Below are positions 38,401-45,740 of a stretch of DNA of 64,000 nt, one piece after another. Source of the DNA: Actinomycetales bacterium (lineage in GTDB: Bacteria; Actinomycetota; Actinomycetes; Actinomycetales; Dermatophilaceae); the NCBI GenBank assembly GCA_016710645.1, contig JADJVI010000004.1:1-64000 (forward strand), in the 5' to 3' direction. A model generated the notes under the pieces. It searched no databases. It was given only the letters and a program-made list of their open reading frames with translations, and had not been told where the DNA came from. Both the position numbers and the translations under genes were made by a program. Every line of letters begins with the position of its first letter. Positions within the stretch are counted from its first letter, which is position 1.

Positions 38401-38975
38401 ATCGCGGGGTCGACCCGCTGGGCCCGCACCTTGCCGGTGGCCGGGTCGACGACCGCGAGGGTGCCGCCGCGCAGGTCGACGACGGCGGGGCCAGGGGCGA
38501 CCGTGTTTGTCGAGTTGGCGGGGTTTGCGGTGTTGCCGGCGTCACCCGCGGGCTTGGCGGCGGCCGGGCTGGGCAGGGTGAGCACCGAAGAGTCGACGAG
38601 CTGCCCGGTGCGGACGTTGATCGGCGTGGCCTGGTTGGTCGCCTTGGTGACGCCGAGGACCGCGGCGCCGTCCTGCAGGATGTCTAGGCCGGTGTTCTCG
38701 GCGGCGGTGGCGGCCACCGCGGCGTCGAGCTGGCCGGCTGGCTTGTTGATCCGGCCGAACCTCGACTGGGCCGAGGTGGTCACCCAGACACCGCCGTCGT
38801 TGAGTTCGGTGCGGCTGACCGTCTCGCCCTCGGCTCGCGTCGCGAACCAGGTGAAAACGATCGCGAGGACCAGCAGCACGGCGGTCGACACTGTGCCGGT
38901 GCGCCGCGTGCGCGACTGGTTCGGCAGGCGCGACTGAGCGCGTGATTGCAGGCCCGGGCCTGAAGATGTCGTCAT
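32409..38975 (-). CDS. Giant Ig-like/fibronectin type III surface protein
   Basis: This 2188-residue protein has a short cytoplasmic tail and one membrane helix (TVSTAVLLVLAIVFTWFA, about 28-45). Residues about 60-450 look like a beta-propeller-type region (repeated LAVVDPATGKV / YAVSASSGQLAVISPL phrases). Then come about seven tandem Ig/cadherin-like repeats marked by LDNDS, LANDY, LANDL or LENDR (for example TVDVLANDLIPRNADVVV). About four fibronectin III domains follow (ARVSWLPPAFDGGLPILGYEVGW; LAISWTAPVNAGSAVDSYNV), and a cysteine-containing C-terminal domain. It starts with an ATGA overlap on the transglutaminase gene and ends the MoxR operon. Probably a wall-spanning adhesin or scaffold; no sorting signal is visible. 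Confidence 0.85.
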   Translation of the reverse strand: MTTSSGPGLQSRAQSRLPNQSRTRRTGTVSTAVLLVLAIVFTWFATRAEGETVSRTELNDGGVWVTTSAQSRFGRINKPAGQLDAAVAATAAENTGLDILQDGAAVLGVTKATNQATPINVRTGQLVDSSVLTLPSPAAAKPAGDAGNTANPANSTNTVAPGPAVVDLRGGTLAVVDPATGKVRAQRVDPAMGITTLDKVAGTGPPLATIGAGATVAVSVDGTVYAVSASSGQLAVISPLAGGGFADAKVKELGFSASSVQLTVVGDRWVIFDPTTGLIRADGLGAPIDLAQKLGAAATGTGGAKAATAYGALQAPGPDSDAVAIATPRGVSLLPFGTDPSQTGEILLPGAATGAKLWVAPPVRIGRCVHGAWASADKLFYGRSCTEHPAEAVVIEAPAPGVRVDGVRLRTNRGLVALNDLDTGAVWDVDSDAPIKIDDWPSVIPPPKSGNDNTKPDPNQLDNEVVRRPPEAKPDDVKVRPGRTSTLHVLDNDSDSLGAVLAIGPGDVSTPDVPGILVSPSVDGQNISISVPDKPIANVVHFSYTVNNGQPGAEGRSTALVTATIVDESVNTAPYVRTNQATIATAKTPVIRGGHVSVGVKADWRDAENDPVVIESLDQSASVDGGGALAITAPNQPGPVDVKYKVEDGRGGSTEAKASVIVLGDADRPVPPVAQADVIRAVVGKPVQLQPLGNDLPGADPTDPTARLRLAAEVRGPAGLMIDTNVETGVVTITGSAPGSHLLTYAAQVGSAVGAGRFRVDILPAPTDDAPPVAAPDAATVRDQSPAITDVLANDYSPRSDVLVIQSVATTEPWVRAWVVQGRWLRVQALAPLQVGQTERRGVVNYTINDGTRSATGELSVVQKPAPPAALMPTIVDDQATVRWGDVVTIPALDNDSMADGVPLKFTPGTIKVVVGKGQVYASGQVLRYLPDPDPITVEKVVTLEYAAYPEGMPERSVTGRVTVTVKPPPTPQTPDQPPTARNFSASVTAGEAITLTVPTSGIDPDGDLAFVSGIVGEAGGPVNLKLGRVTAYGASTIRYESYPGSAGTEVLRYAVADRYGKSGEGLIRIGVVQPGSPQPPVAMPDDVTAAPGRQVTVDVLANDLIPRNADVVVEDPATTNSPEVLAQFTREGEQSFKVAAPEEGPSKVLVYGINGGLFDPSRTTLTVRGRKGYNNPPVAADDVARVAPAPAAAGAPGAGGAGGAGGAPTVGPAPAATASNSALVDVLENDRDIDGDHNALKVVEVGEGASIEKDGVRVSFADYPRAVPYIVEDADGGRAMALIYVPASGSDVPYVIASKPITMDKDATITVPLADHITDPRGRAVRLTTPDTLSASPADRLAVKAVSATELQLTASGGYVGPAAIMLEVTDSTGPDDQAPRTAYLVVPVQVGPLQPLLRCPQWEINVVADAPGRTIDIPRLCSAWFPEGLDPASVEYSATWDAAIDNVTMRQQGQGGRQVLVTAAADALHGAKGSFFVSVAGAAEKFALRVRVTSLRADPAAAAAAAAGVEVPPPPPLAVLRPARVEGLYAGQSQVVNLAQYLDSPFGTLHCDIVAVRVVTDGGVTASQQGCILTVTASRNATGVTQFAVDVSDAPDRISTGTVTVSVRARPTPPQSVDAVADRIQGGSARVSWLPPAFDGGLPILGYEVGWSGGSASCEASPCTITGLTNGVDYFFTVRARNAVDWSDSGGPSRAARPDTAPEAVSVGAVTPSDRTLAISWTAPVNAGSAVDSYNVQLLPIDGGSSGGLYPVTGGGTSTSVSGLNNNSEYLIRVQAHNEAGWGPYGPSRTAQPVGTPSRVVVNDLVLSTPSPSDDTATVQISWQPADPNGPPMSSYAVFRAVGDGAMTRIATVSPGGSLITSDVVPYDGLVRRYAVTATNGGGVESPMSDARSFEAVGVPETPRAPSVSTPAADLQMAVSFALGAPHALRWTYVEWTSTAGGSGQIPCSSSDCSYSGSIGNSDISEQRLSIRGCVLNGPCSAWSAQSAVFQPYGPTKPVVALEPSMSGPRGKYDVTFSWKLVTNGRPVTVAVSGAAAANCKLSADNASCTVRNVGYDTTVAIAVTAQSIAGDAAAVPMSFKTPAKADPVIRLSASGSCIGLLCGVQDPPCAIDNTCRYITVTSSLWDASSVTCTFTSPSGTIGDPVTIDTNATVRTDVFYGDQTTVTGKCENTTTNETATTTFTWP

Positions 38976-41464
38976 GACTGCTCCCCCCGAGCGGTCAGCT
39001 GGGCGGTTCGGGCTCGGGTGATCCGGGCGACCCGCCGGGCCTGGGCGGCCAGCCGAGCCAGGTCGGCCTTGCGAGTGGCGAGCACCGGCCGGGCCTGTTC
39101 GCGCAACGATCGGGTCGACCAAGCGGCCCTGATCCGGGTGCGCCGCCGCGTCTTCTGCCGCAATGTCTTTGCGGCAGAGTCGGATTGAGTCCAGTGCTCA
39201 CGCGCCACCGAACGATCCGGCTGCACCGGGCCGAAGACCTGGGCGTCGGTTGCCTGGGCCAGCGGCACTAGCTTGGGGTCGATGGCGCGCGCCTGCTCTG
39301 GGCGAGTTCCATTGGGTGGCAACGGAATCCCGAGATCGCGGGCGTTGTCGACGAGCTCGGACCACGCTCCGGCCACCTGGTCCGCCCCGGTCGGGGCCTT
39401 GCGGCGCCGGGACCGACGCCGGCGCTTGGCCAGCAGCAGCACGGCATACCAGAGGGCGAGCACGGCAGCCGGGGGACCCACCCGGGTGAGCGTCCACTGC
39501 AGCCATCCGGGCCAGGTGGACGGGTCGAGGATCGACTTGCGGTTGTTGGTGGCCTTGTTGGCGGTGGCGTTCTGGGCCTGGTCGGGGCCCTGCAGGACGC
39601 TCGGCGGGTTGTTTGCGGCCGGCGGTGGCACGACCGCACCGGTCTTCTTCTCCTCGGTGCGGTTGTCCTGCTGGTTCGGCTTCTTGTTGCGGTCAGGCAC
39701 GAGGAACTGCGGCAGGATCTCCTGCCAGGTCCCGTCGGCCTTTTCGACCTCGACCCAGGCGTGCACATCGCGGCCTTTGACCGTGCCGGTGCCATCAGGA
39801 ATCGCGCCGACGACGACCCGGGCGGGCACGCCCAGCCGGGTGGCGACCAGGGCGAGGGTGGCGGCGTATTGCTCGTCGTTGCCGGCCAATTGCGCTGACT
39901 TGACGAAGCGGGTGATCCGCGCCAGCGAGTGGCCGGCCAGGAAGGTGTTCTGGTGGTCCTCGGCCGATCCGCCGTCGGTGTAGGCCCCCGTGCCACGCAA
40001 CACCGACGCGACCGCGAGCAGCTTGCGCCAGGTGTCGCTCTCGCGGCCGCTCCACTGGTCGATCCGCGCGTCGAGGAAGGCCAGCGACTGACTGTTGGCG
40101 ACGGCCGACGTGGTCGCGACGGTACTCGCATTGCTGCCGGCCAGCGCCAGGTCGGTCGGCAGCTCGGTCGCCACCGGATCGAGGTATGCCGTGAGCTCAA
40201 ACCCGTCGCCGGGCAGCAGCCGCGCGGGCACCACGCCGGTGCCGGTCGTCGTGTTGTAGCGCAGATCGACAGCGAGCCCGCCGGCCCGGGGGCCGGTGAA
40301 GTCGACGGCGGACAGGGTGCCCGCGACCGGCAGCCACACGTCCTGCCAGCCGCCGTCGGGGATGGTCACGGCATACGAGGTGGGGTCGATCCCCGCGGGC
40401 GGGGTGACCCCGATGCGGCCGCCGACGCGTCGGAAGGAGGCTGTCGATGATCCCGCCGTGCCCGCGGCTGCTGCAGTGCCGACAGTGCCGGCAGCAGAAG
40501 CGGGTGCAGCGTTGCCCGCGCCCCAGACCGACCCGTCGTAGGTGTCGAGCACGGCGATCCGCATCGGAGTGCCGGCGGGCAGGCCGGTCACGGCATACAG
40601 CGGGCGGTCGTAGAGCTCGGCGGCGTTGGGCTCGGTGTAGCGGCGGTAGCCGGCCAGCGGGCTGGGGTATTGCGAGACGTCGAAGGGCGGTTCGAGCTGG
40701 GTGCGCCAGATGGTGCGCGCCGAGGCGTCGGCACCGGGCAGCCGCGGGCCGAGCACCAGGGCGGCGCCGGCCGCGAGCGCCAACAGCAGCGCCCCGGTGA
40801 TGGCCCGGGTGCGAGCGCCGGAACCGTTCTGCAGGGCGGGTCGGCTGCGCGCGGCGCGGGCGGCGGCATACCCGACCGCGACGAGCGCGAACGCCGCCCC
40901 TTGCAACAGCACCGCCGCGGGCGCCAGGGTGCCGAGCAGGATCGACAGAACCAGCAGCGCGAGGGGCACGACGAGGGCGCGCACGGCTCCGACCCAGCGG
41001 CGCGCGACCCCGTATGCCGTCGCGCCGCCGACCAGGGTGAACAGCAACGGCAGGGCGACCAGCGGGCCTTGTGGGTCGACCGGCGGGAGGGTGGTGAGCA
41101 GGTCTTTCCAGCCAGCTACCGCGGTGCGGGCGAGCGTGGCCAGGCTGCGGCCGGACAGGCCTTCGCGCAGGGTGGCCAAACCCCCGATGGTGAAGTAGGC
41201 GATGGCCAGCAGCGCCGCGGTCACGACGCCGGGGAGCTTGAAGGTGGCCGTCACGTGGGCCGCCGCGAGGCCGCACAGCAATCCGACGAACGCCGCGATG
41301 ATCCAGCTCAGACCGAAGTAGGTGGTCTGGAAGCCGACCGCGGCGAGGGCGACCAGCAGGCCGGTGCCGACCAGGTCGATGACCTGATGACGGGTGGGAC
41401 GCAACCGCGAGAGCAGCTCGGCCGTTCGCGGCGTGGTCCGTGGGGAGAGGGTGGCCGTCGTCAT
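38972..41464 (-). CDS. DUF3488/transglutaminase-like membrane protein with a degenerate active site
   Basis: This 830-residue protein has about six N-terminal helices (LVGTGLLVALAAVGFQTTYF onwards to about residue 270), a large extracytoplasmic part with a transglutaminase-like fold, a Pro/Asn linker, one more helix (VLALWYAVLLLAKR) and a basic cytoplasmic tail. The expected catalytic cysteine position reads GNDEQYAATLALVATRLG instead of the usual G-x-C-E-x-F/Y, so Asp replaces Cys; DVHAWVEVE, the His region, is kept. It therefore probably binds rather than cleaves or links peptides. ATG 41464 overlaps DUF58 by 4 nt. Members normally travel with MoxR and DUF58, as here. Confidence 0.85.
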   Translation of the reverse strand: MTTATLSPRTTPRTAELLSRLRPTRHQVIDLVGTGLLVALAAVGFQTTYFGLSWIIAAFVGLLCGLAAAHVTATFKLPGVVTAALLAIAYFTIGGLATLREGLSGRSLATLARTAVAGWKDLLTTLPPVDPQGPLVALPLLFTLVGGATAYGVARRWVGAVRALVVPLALLVLSILLGTLAPAAVLLQGAAFALVAVGYAAARAARSRPALQNGSGARTRAITGALLLALAAGAALVLGPRLPGADASARTIWRTQLEPPFDVSQYPSPLAGYRRYTEPNAAELYDRPLYAVTGLPAGTPMRIAVLDTYDGSVWGAGNAAPASAAGTVGTAAAAGTAGSSTASFRRVGGRIGVTPPAGIDPTSYAVTIPDGGWQDVWLPVAGTLSAVDFTGPRAGGLAVDLRYNTTTGTGVVPARLLPGDGFELTAYLDPVATELPTDLALAGSNASTVATTSAVANSQSLAFLDARIDQWSGRESDTWRKLLAVASVLRGTGAYTDGGSAEDHQNTFLAGHSLARITRFVKSAQLAGNDEQYAATLALVATRLGVPARVVVGAIPDGTGTVKGRDVHAWVEVEKADGTWQEILPQFLVPDRNKKPNQQDNRTEEKKTGAVVPPPAANNPPSVLQGPDQAQNATANKATNNRKSILDPSTWPGWLQWTLTRVGPPAAVLALWYAVLLLAKRRRRSRRRKAPTGADQVAGAWSELVDNARDLGIPLPPNGTRPEQARAIDPKLVPLAQATDAQVFGPVQPDRSVAREHWTQSDSAAKTLRQKTRRRTRIRAAWSTRSLREQARPVLATRKADLARLAAQARRVARITRARTAQLTARGEQS

Positions 41465-42915
41465 GCGCCCGCCAATCCGGCCGACAGGACCGAGCGCAGG
41501 TTGCGTAGGGCATCGACGGTGAGCACAGTGACTGCTCCCGCGCGGCGGACCGAACGCTCGGCCAGCGGGTCGACGACGATCGCGACCGTGCGCACCTCGG
41601 GCGGGAACTGCGAGCCGACCCGCTGCAGCATCCCGAACTCGCGGTGCGGCCCGGTGACCACGAGGCACACCGAGGTGTCGGGCGCGAGCGCGGTGGCGGT
41701 GGTCGACATGTGCAGCAAGTCGGCGGGGCCGGCTTCGACCCGGGCCAGGGTGTCGAGAGTGCGCTGCGGGTGGGCCTTCGACACGGCATACGAGCCGGCG
41801 ACGATCGTCACGTCCTGGTCGTCGCGGTGGCAGCGCATGCCGATCGACGCGGCGACCGAGATCGCGGTCTCCAGATCGCGCACCTCCGGGAGAGCGCCAC
41901 CGGGCACCGGCAGGGTGCGGCCGGCGGTGATCTCGCGGATCTCGCGGGCGGCTTCGCTGCCGTCACGGTAGGACGCGGGGTCGTTGTCGACGAGCACGGT
42001 GATGTGCGAGCGGCGGGTGTCGAGGAACTGCCGCACCAAAAGTCGCCCGGCCTTGGCCGAGCTGCGCCAGTGGATATAGCGCCGGTCGTCGCCGGGTTGG
42101 TATTCGCGCAGCGCGTGGAAGGCCAGGTCGGACATCGACTGGTCCTCGGTGACCGATCCTTCGAGGTCGCGCAGCAGGCCCGCACCGAGGCTCTCGATGG
42201 CGACCGTGCGCGGGTGGACGAACAGCTCGGTGACCTCGGTCCACAACACGGTGCGCCGCACCAACCCGAACGGATCGCCCTGCACGGTGCGCGCCGGCCC
42301 GACCGGGATGACGCCGCGGCGATGGGTGGGGACGACGAAGAGTTCCTCGTGTTCCTTGCCCGAGCCCAGCGGCGGCAGCACGAACCGCGCCGCGCTCACG
42401 CCGATCGGCAGCTCGACCAGCAGCGGGAGGATCGGCACCGCGCCGGTGTTGCCGACGATGACCCGTCCGGTCGCGGGATCACCGACGGTGACCCGAGTGG
42501 GGTCGACCTCGGCGTCGATGCTCACTCGGGTGCGGCCGATCGCCAGCAGCACGCACGCAGCGAGCAGCACGAGGGTGGCGGCGCCGAGCATGAGCAGCTC
42601 GATCCAGCCATAGCGCGACCCGAGCCACCAGGCGACGACGCCGAGCGCGGCGACTCCCCAGCCCAGCGGCGAGACCCAGCTCAGCGCCCGGTGGATTGGC
42701 CGCCAGATCGGGCCCCAGCGCGGTTCGGTGCGCACGAAGACTTCCCGGGCGCGGTCGGACACCCGCTTCGGTATGCCGGTCAGTCGGGTCAGCGGGGTCG
42801 ACTCGCGGCGAGAGTCGGCGCGGCGAGAGGTGCGACCGGCCTCGGCGCGGCGAGACGGCATACGGGAGCGCAGGCGACCCTGTCGCCCGCCACCCTGCTC
42901 CCCTGTCGTGCTCAT
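41461..42915 (-). CDS. DUF58 domain protein
   Basis: This 484-residue protein has an arginine-rich N terminus, two membrane helices (VSPLGWGVAALGVVAWWLG and ELLMLGAATLVLLAACVLLA), a beta domain (about 130-250) and the DUF58 signature YQPGDDRRYIHWRSSAKAGRLLVRQF (joined; LREYQPGDDRRYIHWRSSAK is diagnostic) before a von Willebrand A-like half with HITVLVDNDPASY. In other bacteria DUF58 proteins partner a MoxR ATPase in cell-surface or stress-related assemblies. The gap to moxR is 20 nt and the 3' end overlaps the transglutaminase-like gene. The exact role is not known. Confidence 0.88.
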   Translation of the reverse strand: MSTTGEQGGGRQGRLRSRMPSRRAEAGRTSRRADSRRESTPLTRLTGIPKRVSDRAREVFVRTEPRWGPIWRPIHRALSWVSPLGWGVAALGVVAWWLGSRYGWIELLMLGAATLVLLAACVLLAIGRTRVSIDAEVDPTRVTVGDPATGRVIVGNTGAVPILPLLVELPIGVSAARFVLPPLGSGKEHEELFVVPTHRRGVIPVGPARTVQGDPFGLVRRTVLWTEVTELFVHPRTVAIESLGAGLLRDLEGSVTEDQSMSDLAFHALREYQPGDDRRYIHWRSSAKAGRLLVRQFLDTRRSHITVLVDNDPASYRDGSEAAREIREITAGRTLPVPGGALPEVRDLETAISVAASIGMRCHRDDQDVTIVAGSYAVSKAHPQRTLDTLARVEAGPADLLHMSTTATALAPDTSVCLVVTGPHREFGMLQRVGSQFPPEVRTVAIVVDPLAERSVRRAGAVTVLTVDALRNLRSVLSAGLAGA

Positions 42916-42935
42916 CGCCCCGCGTGCCCCGTGCC

Positions 42936-43907
42936 TCAGGCCGAGCGGCGCAGCTCGGGCGGGGCGACCGCGGCGAGGATCTCGTCGATGACCCCGTCGA
43001 TCGTCGTGCCGGAGAACTGCGCCTCGGCTTCTAGCAGCAGCCGGTGGCAGAGCACCGGGTGGGCGAGGGTCTTGATGTCATCGGGCACGACCGCGAGCCG
43101 GCCCTGCGAGGCGGCCCAGGTCTTGGCGCAGCGCACATAGGCCAGGGCGCCACGCATCGACAGGCCCAGGCGCAGCGCGGGGTGCGCGCGGGTGGCTTCG
43201 GCGAGGTGGATGACGTAGCCGAGCAGTGCCTCGTCGACGTGGATCTGGTCGGCGAGTTCGGCCATACCGGTGACCACCTGGGCGGTGACGACGGGCTCGA
43301 CTGCGGCGGAACGGTCGCGGGTGGCGGCGTCGGCGATGACCCGCACGGCCGCGGCAAAGTCGGGGTAGCCGAGGCTGGTCTTCATGAGGAAGCGGTCGAG
43401 CTGTGCCTCGGGCAGGCGGTAGGTGCCGGCCTGCTCGATGGGGTTCTGGGTCGCGATGACCATGAACGGCTTGCCGGTGGAGTGCGGTATGCCGTCGACC
43501 GTGACCCGGCCTTCTTCCATGACCTCCAGCAGCGCGGCCTGGGTCTTGGGGCTAGCCCGGTTGATCTCGTCGGCCAGGACGATGGTCGCGAAGATGGGCC
43601 CAGGGTGGAACTCGAAGCGCCGGCTCTCCGGGTCGAAGATCGTCACGCCGGTGACGTCGGAGGGCAGCAGGTCGGGGGTGAACTGAATGCGCCCATGGGT
43701 ACCCTGGACGCTCGCGGCCAGCGCCCGGGCCAGCTGGGTCTTGCCGGTGCCGGGCACGTCCTCCAGGAGCATGTGCCCCTCGGAGAGCAGGCAGGTGAGC
43801 ACGAGTCGGGTGACGTGTTCCTTGCCGAGGATGGCCTTTTCGATGTTGCCGACGAGTGAGTCGAAGGTCTGCTTGAACCAGTCGACCTGCTCCTGAGCGA
43901 CGCTCAT
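42936..43907 (-). CDS. MoxR-family AAA+ ATPase
   Basis: This 323-residue AAA+ ATPase has Walker A LLEDVPGTGKTQLARAL, a pore-side RIQFTPDLLPSDVTG, Walker B ATIVLADEINRASPKTQAALLE, sensor IATQNPIEQAGTYRLPEAQLDRF (joined) and the C-terminal lid. MoxR proteins are chaperone-like ATPases that mature partner proteins with VWA-like domains, here probably the DUF58 protein. It is the first gene of the four-gene operon ending at 32409. The promoter should lie in 43908-43981. Confidence 0.93.
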   Translation of the reverse strand: MSVAQEQVDWFKQTFDSLVGNIEKAILGKEHVTRLVLTCLLSEGHMLLEDVPGTGKTQLARALAASVQGTHGRIQFTPDLLPSDVTGVTIFDPESRRFEFHPGPIFATIVLADEINRASPKTQAALLEVMEEGRVTVDGIPHSTGKPFMVIATQNPIEQAGTYRLPEAQLDRFLMKTSLGYPDFAAAVRVIADAATRDRSAAVEPVVTAQVVTGMAELADQIHVDEALLGYVIHLAEATRAHPALRLGLSMRGALAYVRCAKTWAASQGRLAVVPDDIKTLAHPVLCHRLLLEAEAQFSGTTIDGVIDEILAAVAPPELRRSA

Positions 43908-43981
43908 CCTGCCCCCTGTGACCCCCGTGACGACCTGCCTTGTCCGGGAGACAGCCTAACCGCCGATTCGGACAGGGTGCT

Positions 43982-44395
43982 TCAACGCAGGATGGGAGCC
44001 ACGGCCAGGGTGAACAGGGCGCCGGTGATGAGCGGGGGCCCGTAGGCGAATTCCGCGGTGCGCTCGGCCTTTCGGGTCAGCATGAGACCGGTGGCGACCA
44101 GGCCGCCAATGACGATCCCGGCCGCGAGACCCCAGAGCGCGAGCGGCCACGCGACCCAGCCGAGCAGCAGCCCGAGCAGGCCGGCCAGTTTGACGTCGCC
44201 GTAGCCCATTCCGGAGCCGATCATCGCCATGCCGAGGAAGACCCCGAAGGCGAGGACAGCGGCAATCCCGGCTCTTAGCAACGAATCCCAGCGTCCGGTG
44301 TGCCACGACGCGAGCGCCAGCAACAGGGCGAAGGCGGGATAGGCAGGCAGCTGTAGGCCGTCCGGCAGCCGGTGCACGTCGAGGTCGATCGCACT
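43982..44395 (-). pseudogene. Prepilin peptidase (TadV/A24), N-terminally truncated
   Basis: The frame gives about 138 residues: AIDLDVHRLPDGLQLPAYPA with the first catalytic-type aspartate, then GMGYGDVKLAGLLGLLLGW, the GxGD motif of aspartic prepilin peptidases, and further membrane helices to the stop at 43982. The N-terminal helices are missing; upstream of AIDLDV the sequence switches to the TadG-like reading in another frame. Such enzymes cut Flp prepilins for Tad pili. The gene is broken by the rearrangement described at 44390-45330. Confidence 0.8.
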
Positions 44396-44699
44396 GCCCG
44401 TTGACCGTGCCCGAGTGCGCGCTGAACTGCTGCGTCCCGTCGGCGGCGTTGGCGTTGGCAAGCGGTGCGAGTTGCCCGACGGTCGTCGTGGGGTTGCACT
44501 TGGTGGCGTCGTTGGCGCAGTTATTGGCCAAGGCGAGCGAGGTGGCGTCAGCGCCGTTCTGCAATTGCCGGCGCTCCCACATGATGTTGCCGACGTCGAC
44601 GCTCAGGGTGAGCATGCCGAGCACGACGCCGCCTGCCATGAGGATCGCGACAAGCGGAGCGACTGCCCCTCGGTCGCCGTGAGAAGTCAGCCGCCGCAT
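44396..44699 (-). pseudogene. TadG-like pilus assembly protein, N-terminal part
   Basis: ATG 44699 lies inside the last codons of the TadE-like gene. The piece encodes RGAVAPLVAILMAGGVVLGMLTLSVDVGNIMWERRQLQNGADATSLALA (joined; GMLTLSVDVGNIMWERRQLQ is diagnostic), the TadE/TadG N-terminal membrane helix and the start of the outer domain, ending at about HSGTVNGQ. It then fuses out of frame to the prepilin peptidase remnant. A TadG-like middle segment is found on the opposite strand at 45326-45490. Confidence 0.8.
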
Positions 44700-45109
44700 T
44701 TCATGACCGCCGTTTCTTGCAGGGTGGTGGGCAGCAGGTCGGTTGAGCCGAAGATCGCGACGGCCGGCTGGAGGAGGAACCACTCGAACGCCACGGAGGT
44801 GGTGACCGTGGCGTTGGTGACCCCCGCAGTGCACAGGGTCGCCGTCGTCGTCATCCCGGTGACCGTGGGCGCCGAGGCTGCGGCCCGGGCTTGGACCTGG
44901 CCAAGGGTGAGCGTGGAGACCACGGCGGCGCGGGCGCCTTCGCGCGCCGCATTGGCCAGCTGGATCTCGGTGAAGAAGGCGCGCCCGAAGTCGACGATGC
45001 CCGCGACGATGAGCAGCAGGAGCGGGAAGACGATCGCGAATTCCACTGCGGCAGCGCCGAGTTCACGACGGCGCGATCGAGATCCGCCGCTCCCGGAGCG
45101 TGAGCGCAC
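44687..45109 (-). CDS. TadE-like pilus assembly protein
   Basis: This protein of about 140 residues has the TadE signature GAAAVEFAIVFPLLLLIVAGIVDFGRAFF (joined; AVEFAIVFPLLLLIVAGIVD), then LANAAREGARAAVVS, and an outer domain with two cysteines. The start is uncertain: GTG 45109 gives a normal length, GTG 45157 a longer form that may cross a rearrangement joint. It seems complete, but its neighbours in a Tad system are broken or absent, so it is unlikely to function alone. Confidence 0.75.
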   Translation of the reverse strand: MRSRSGSGGSRSRRRELGAAAVEFAIVFPLLLLIVAGIVDFGRAFFTEIQLANAAREGARAAVVSTLTLGQVQARAAASAPTVTGMTTTATLCTAGVTNATVTTSVAFEWFLLQPAVAIFGSTDLLPTTLQETAVMKCGG

Positions 45110-45325
45110 GCTAGATCGGTGGTGGTTTGGCACGAGGGATCCCGTCTGGGACGGCACGGCAGAGCCGAGCGAGATTCGCTGGGCAAGGGGACCGGGGTCC
45201 GGCGCTCCACGCGGGCGCTACCGCACCGCGTGGAGCGCCGATTCCCGGGTCAGGGCATGTTCTGGTCGACGAGGTTGAACGCCGCGAGGACCTTCTGGCC
45301 GATCGCGATCCCCACGTGGATGCGG
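45110..45325. other. Spacer with a stranded C-terminal coding tail
   Basis: About 215 bp between the TadE-like gene and the TadG-like fragment. On the minus strand 45325-45253 reads PDRIHVGIAIGQKVLAAFN and ends NMP-stop, which is protein-like and looks like the C terminus of another lost gene; I do not recognise it. No full gene is present. Confidence 0.4.
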
Positions 45326-45490
45326 TCAGGCAACGGACTGACCGTCAACTACGTCGAGACCTATACCCGCACCCGCTCGACGGCCGCCAACAACACCATC
45401 TTGCCGAGCTTCTTCGCCGAGACGATCACCGGCGCCGACACCACGTCAGTCTCCGCGTGCGCCCGCGCCGCCTGGGGTCCAGCCGGCCCG
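45326..45490 (+). pseudogene. TadG-like protein, middle/C-terminal part on the opposite strand
   Basis: The plus strand encodes GNGLTVNYVETYTRTRSTA and NNTILPSFFAETITGADTTS, VSACARAAWGPAG, phrases typical of the outer domain of TadG-like proteins, where an alanine-tryptophan-glycine-proline turn is common. There is no start and it dissolves into the 52-bp repeat. Its orientation is opposite to the N-terminal part at 44396-44699, so an inversion is implied. Confidence 0.65.
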
Positions 45491-45740
45491 ACGAGCTCCG
45501 ACCCGCCGCCCTTCCCCGCCTCGCCAGGGCGCGCATGCCGGGAAACCCTCCGACCCGCCGCCTTCCCAGGCCTCGCCGGGGCGCGTATGCCGGGAAAGGC
45601 TCCGACCCGCCGGAAGACCCGGCCCAACACGCGCCGGTATGCCGCCAAACCCTCCGACCCGCCGAGAAGCTCGCCCCCGCATGCGCCGGTATGCGGCCAA
45701 ACCCTCCGACTCGCGGACGAACCGGGCCCCGGCGCGTCCC
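45483..45740. repeat. Tandem repeat, 52-bp unit, about five imperfect copies
   Basis: CTCCGACCCGCCG recurs at 45496, 45548, 45600, 45652 and, slightly changed, 45704, exactly 52 bp apart. The ATGCCG of GTATGCCG-like blocks recurs at 45535, 45587, 45639 and (as ATGCGG) 45691 in the same register. Copies differ at several bases. It fills the space between the TadG-like fragment and the HNH gene; no open reading frame with a start crosses it convincingly. Confidence 0.85.

Noticed and set aside
34320..38687. A 1455-codon open frame on the plus strand
   Set aside because: It lies fully antisense to the Ig/Fn3 gene, is Arg/Gly/Asp/His-rich in the way third-position GC shadows are, and shows no domain.
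45483..45740. CRISPR-like look of the 52-bp repeat
   Set aside because: The repeats are contiguous and imperfect, without unique spacers of constant length between identical repeats, and no cas gene is near.
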